This document shows positions 59,974 through 64,000 of a stretch of DNA of 64,000 nucleotides, one piece after another. The notes beneath the pieces were generated by a model that saw only the letters and a list, made by a program, of their open reading frames with translations, ran no database searches and was not told where the DNA came from. The DNA is from Patella vulgata (Eukaryota; Mollusca; Gastropoda; Patellidae), in contig NC_065885.2 of NCBI RefSeq assembly GCF_932274485.2, positions 37,647,062-37,711,061 on the forward strand. Reading direction: 5' to 3'. Made by a program: the position numbers and the translations under genes. Position 1 is the first letter of the stretch. Each line of letters starts with the position of its first letter.

Positions 59974-62030
59974 CATTGAATACGGCCATTGAATAACCTA
60001 TGGTTGTATTCAATGGCTTGGACACATACTACTTTTGTCCAGAATGACGTCACTTTCAGAATTACGTCAAACTGTAATGACGTCACCACTAGCAACCACA
60101 ATTTTTGTAAAAAAGAAAGAAAAAAGAGCGGAACCTATGATGAAATTTAACATTATTGGTGATTTTTTTTTGATAATCTGGATAGTACTGTGTATTTTTG
60201 AAAGCCCACGTTTTCATGTGGACGTATTATGCTGTCGCCCCTGTCCGGACGTCCACAATTTGTTTGTGGACACTCTAGAGGTCACAATTCTTATTCGATT
60301 TTGATGAAACTTGAAATATAGGTTTATCTCTAAAAGATCTCGGCTGCTTTCGATATTGGCATGTATCGGATCGAAACTTCATGGATTATGGCCCCTATTT
60401 GTACGAAAAATCACGTTTTTAGCTTGTGGACCCTATAGAGGTCACAATTTTTATCCGATTTTGTTGAAACTTGAAATGTAAGTTTATAACCCAAAGATCT
60501 CGGTTCCTTTCGACATTCACGCATATCGGACCATAACTTCCTGAATTATGGCCCCTGATTGTACGAAAAATCGCGTTTTTAGCTTGTGGACCCTATAGAA
60601 GTCATAATTTTTATCCGATTTAAAAAACGATTATTATATCACCGTTACACCCTAAGGACGACTGAGTCGAATTTCGTGAAAATCAGCCCAAAATTGAAAG
60701 ACAAAATGGCCGCCGTTCGTTCTCAAATAGCGTAAAAATATGGTATATCAAGGTTGTGGACCCTATAGAGGTCACAATTTTTATCCGATTTTGTTGAAAC
60801 TTGAAATATAAGTTTATAACCCAAAGATCTCGGTTCCTTTCGATATTCGCGCATATCGTACCGTAACTTCCTGAATTATGGCCACTGATTGTACGAAAAA
60901 TCGCGTTTTTAGCTTGTGGACTCTATAGAGGTCATAATTTTTATCCGATTTAAAAAAACGTATTATTATATCACTGTTACACCCTAAGGACGGCTGAGTT
61001 CGAATTTCGTGACAAAATGGCCGCCCTTCGTTCTCAAATAGTGTAAAAATATGGTATATCAAGGATGTGGACCCTATAGAGATCACAATTTTTATCCGAT
61101 TTTGTTGAAACTCGAAATGTAAGTTTATAACCCAAAGATCTTGGTTCCTTTCGATATTCGCGCATATATCGGACCGTAACTTCCTGAATTATGGCCCCTG
61201 ATTGTACGAAAAATCTCGTTTTTAGCTTGTGGACCCTATAGAGGTCATAATTTTTATCCGATTTAAAAAAACATAGTTTTATATCACCGTTACACCCTAA
61301 GGACGGCTGAGTTTGAATTTTGTGAAAATCAGCCCAAAATTAACAGACAAAATGGCCGCCGTTCATTCTCAAATAGCGTAAAAATATGGTATATCAAGGT
61401 TGTGGACCCTATAGAGGTCACAATTTTTATCTGATTTTGTTGAAACTTGAAATGTAAGTTTATAACCCAAAGATCTTGGTTCCTTTCGATATTCACGCAT
61501 ATCGGACCGTAACTTCCTGAATTATGGCCTCTGATTGTACGAAAAATCACGTTTTTAGCTTGTAGACCCTATAGAGGTCATAATTTTTATCCAATTTAAA
61601 AAACTGTATTATTATATCACTGTTACACGCTTAGGACAACTGAATTCGAATTTCGTGAAAATCAACCCAAAATTGACAGACAAAATAGCCGCCGTTCGTT
61701 CTCAAATAGCGTAAAAATACGGTATATCAAGGTTGTGGACCCTATAGACGTCACAATTTTTATCCGATTTTGTTGAAACTTATAATGTAAGTTTATAACA
61801 CAAAGATCTCAGTTCCTTTCGATATTCGCGCATATTGAATTGTAATTTCCTGAATTATGGCCCTTGATAGTAGGAAAAATCACTTTCTTGTTAGCTTGTT
61901 CTCTATACATCTCTCGAAAATGTGGGCATATCCTGCCTGGCAGCCGCTGGTGAGATTTACATGTGGAATACTTGCACAGGGATACTCTCGCTTGAACCAT
62001 TGAATAACCCGAGCGGTATTCAATAGTCAT
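59974..62030 (-). mobile_element. Tandem-repeat TIR element (TRE), copy 3, with hairpin flanks
   Basis: At the outer edges, cattgaataacc..ggttgtattcaatgg (59992-60016) and cattgaataaccc..ggtattcaat (61999-62023) are matching short hairpins. Inside are agcccacgttttcatgtgga (60203) and aaaatgtgggcata (61918), the TIRs of the family. Between them are about 4.5 copies of a 333-335 bp unit, with one copy 311 bp long. The unit has two halves that both start from gaggtca.aatttttatccga. Two TGACGTCA palindromes lie at 60045-60052 and 60078-60085. Non-coding. Confidence 0.8.
60260..61900 (-). repeat. 333 bp higher-order tandem array
   Basis: The landmark ttgtggaccctatagaggtcac starts near 60751, 61062, 61397 and 61730: spacings of 311, 335 and 333 bp. 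The short spacing is due to loss of about 22 bp near 61010. Each unit carries the gggccataattcaggaagtt, ggccgccgttcgttctcaaa and tgttacaccctaaggacg.c blocks. Confidence 0.88.
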
Positions 62031-63446
62031 TGAGTTCTATCTATATTCACAGTACGGTCAAATCTAGAAGTGATGGTGCACTTTTTACAAGGTCTTACAG
62101 GTTATTTAGCATTATAAACCCACCCAAAAGGCACTTTCAGGCCTGCCGCAACGCGCTTATAGATGTCATTGAAACGGTTATTATCGGATTGAAAGAATGA
62201 TATCAAATTGACGATACACTCAAAAACATGTAATTGTCTTAATTTTCGTTGCCCAAACTCAAATGATCAAAATGATGGCACTTTGTTATGATTGCAACGC
62301 ATGGTTGTCAAAATATCTGTCAAATTTAAACCACCTCCGCAACAGCTTCACTGGTTTTGTCCAACACGTGACGAAACCTATGTTGTCTTGAACTCAGTCA
62401 AAAGTACAAGTAAATACGTCAAATTATCAAGAGAGAACCTTTTTATTCTTTTGAATATTTAATTGTAGAATGGATTTTATTTAATGGGAGGTGATTTCAA
62501 ACACACAGGTAAGTTTATAATAACCAAAGTTAAGTAGTTTGTTCATAATCAAAGAAATCTGTTTAAAATTTATGTTGGTTCAGACAGTAAATGGTAATTA
62601 AACCATGGCAACATAGGGGGGCGGGGGAAGGGGGGAAATCTTGATGAAATAAGTAAAAAGTCTAAAAAATAAAAGTCATTGATTGAAATCGTCTGAAAAT
62701 TGGGGTTCGACCATCACTAGTTACACTCTGAAAGTATTAGGTGTATGAAAGTGCAATAGTGTCTTACTCCTGTGCTTCCACAGTAAGGTACTTCAAGGAT
62801 TGTAGTTGTCCTAATACATGTATGGAAGCATATTCCTGAAGCAATGGCACAATAATTTCCCTCTCTAGCCATAGCTGTATTGAGACTGAAAACTTGAGTC
62901 TTTGACGGAGCGTGTCCATTCACATCATCCAATCAAATTTCTCTTAAGTAAATATATGGAATTTTTATGACTTAACCAATGATGACCTCTTTAAAAAAAA
63001 AATCTTAGTGTTTGTTAGTGCTGATTTGAAGAAAAAAATTTACACTTGGATGCATCGGGAACAAACATCGATTCTCGCATAGGTGAATTTGGACATCGCT
63101 GAAACTCGCTATTGGGACGAAAATTCTTTGACTCAAATCTCCAATATAAATTTCTATAAACGTGTACCAATTATTACTGCCTACCTTTAAATATTTGATA
63201 ATATTTTTCCATTTTTGTGAAGAAAATCAAAGCACATGTCGTATTTCTATACAGTTTGTTGAAACATAATAGGTAACATGACAGCCCTTCTCTTTGATCT
63301 GCTGTGTGATTCAAGAGATGATAAAGAGATTCCACATGCGCAGCGATTACCCAATGTTCTCTTGGTTGAAAGTTATCTGTAATTGACATAGACTGTAATA
63401 AGCTGCAATATTAAATTGATTATTGTATTGTTTAATGTTATCGTAG

Positions 63447-63611
63447 GGTTTGGTTGGTTTAGTGACAGGTGGAGCATCAGGTCTAGGTAGAGCAACAGCT
63501 GAACGATTGGTAAGACAAGGTGGAAAGGTTGTTCTCTGTGATCTACCTACATCAAGTGGTGAAGCAGTAGCCAAGGAACTTGGTCCTGATTGTGTTTTTG
63601 CACCTACAGAT
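63447..63611 (+). CDS. HSD17B10: HSD17B10, exon 2 (gene continues past the window)
   Basis: HSD17B10 is a mitochondrial NAD-dependent short-chain dehydrogenase (isoleucine and steroid oxidation; also a subunit of mitochondrial RNase P). The 55 codons lie between atcgtag and gat|gtaagt, phase 0 both ends. [20 protein letters not shown] holds the TGxxxGxG dinucleotide-binding motif. KVVLCDLP has the Asp at the end of strand 2 that favours NAD over [15 protein letters not shown] matches NNCVFAPADV in human. The Ser-Tyr-Lys catalytic residues would be on later exons, outside the window. Confidence 0.93.
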
Positions 63612-64000
63612 GTAAGTTGTGCGACTATACAGTACATAAGCTTATGAAATAAAAATCTCCATTTTTATACACTCACATTTTGATGTTGGCCTATATTGTC
63701 GTCGCCTTTGTCTGTACGTCCATCCACAATTTGTTTGTGGACACTCTACCGGTCACAATTTTTATCCAATTTTGACAAAACTTGAAATATGGGTTTGTAT
63801 TCCAAAGATCTTGGTTGCTCTCAATATTGGCATGTATCAGACCGTAACTTCATGGATTATGGCCCCTGATTGCGCATGTCGGATCATAACTTCCCAGATT
63901 ATGGCTCCTGATTAAACAGAAAAATCGCGATTTTAGCTTGTGGACCATCTATAGTCAACTATTTATCCGATTTTAAAAATCGTTTAAATATTTCATCGTT
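63612..64000 (+). other. Start of HSD17B10 intron 2, with TRE copy 4
   Basis: The intron starts gtaagt. From about 63668 a further tandem-repeat element begins in the same orientation as copy 3: tatacactcacattttgatg, tccacaatttgtttgtggac, then tcacaatttttatccaattt. The window ends inside it. Confidence 0.7.

Larger units (their letters stand above)
58199..62592. mobile_element. Long-TIR element (LTE), copy 2, with nested insertions
   Basis: The inverted ends match copy 1: right arm 62421-62590, left arm 59424-59590 plus its outermost bases actgtcttaac at 58201-58211, now separated by a hAT-like element. Internal matches to copy 1 include ttttgaaatattttgtt..aa (59690 and 55998), ctgccgcaac.cgctta (62135 and 56215) and ttcgt.gcccaaac.ca (62248 and 56500). 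A tandem-repeat element occupies 59974-62030. Without insertions it would be about 1.2-1.4 kb long. Confidence 0.75.
57781..63446 (+). other. HSD17B10 intron 1 (5.7 kb)
   Basis: The intron runs from gtggtt to atcgtag. Most of it (58199-62592) is LTE copy 2 with a hAT-like element in its left end and a tandem-repeat element in its middle. 62593-63446 holds a G-rich tract (62618-62636) and otherwise nothing recognised. Confidence 0.85.

Noticed and set aside
60035-62030. Several 70-90 codon frames in the 333 bp array
   Set aside because: They repeat with the satellite unit and change frame between units; non-coding.
63347-63637. 96-codon - strand frame
   Set aside because: It is the shadow of HSD17B10 exon 2 on the other strand.

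Overview
This is a 64 kb, AT-rich, intron- and repeat-rich animal nuclear region with compact, well-spliced exons. Protein similarity (Wnt7, ataxin-10, HSD17B10) shows a bilaterian. The repeat types (tRNA-derived SINEs whose body resembles the conserved Nin-type core, 'gggccataattcaggaagtta' tandem-repeat elements, a CR1/jockey-like LINE tail, a Penelope-like element) suggest a mollusc, probably a gastropod. The taxon is an inference.

Three host genes are supported. (1) Wnt7 on the + strand: three coding exons (3459-3688, 7982-8253, 28745-29227) with introns of 4.3 and 20.5 kb. The signal-peptide exon was not found and probably lies upstream of the window. (2) ATXN10 (ataxin-10) on the - strand: seven exons found between 57561 (ATG) and 43472 (stop). 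The phases agree at five of the six junctions joined here; at the sixth, one short conserved exon is missing or degenerate. (3) HSD17B10 (mitochondrial short-chain dehydrogenase) on the + strand: an 8-codon first exon (57757-57780), a 5.7 kb intron and exon 2 (63447-63611). The rest lies beyond the right edge.

Layout: 1-3.4 kb, upstream/intron 1 of Wnt7 with a LINE remnant; 3.5-29.9 kb, Wnt7, whose last intron holds SINEs, minisatellites, an inverted Penelope-like pair, a foldback element and a TIR element; 29.9-43.3 kb, intergenic, with one good orphan exon (34398-34565), a degenerate minisatellite and SINE fragments; 43.3-57.6 kb, ATXN10; 57562-57756, a 195 bp head-to-head gap between ATXN10 and HSD17B10; 57.8-64 kb, HSD17B10 intron 1, largely made of nested transposable elements.

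The genes are not an operon and share no pathway. Two arrangements stand out: Wnt7 and ATXN10 lie tail to tail as WNT7B and ATXN10 do in human, and ATXN10 and HSD17B10 start from opposite sides of a short gap with two inverted CCAAT boxes. No CRISPR array, prokaryotic operon, tRNA or rRNA gene was seen. The least explained items are the orphan exon, the degenerate ATXN10 junction, and a family of long-TIR elements present twice within 8 kb, each with other elements inserted in it.
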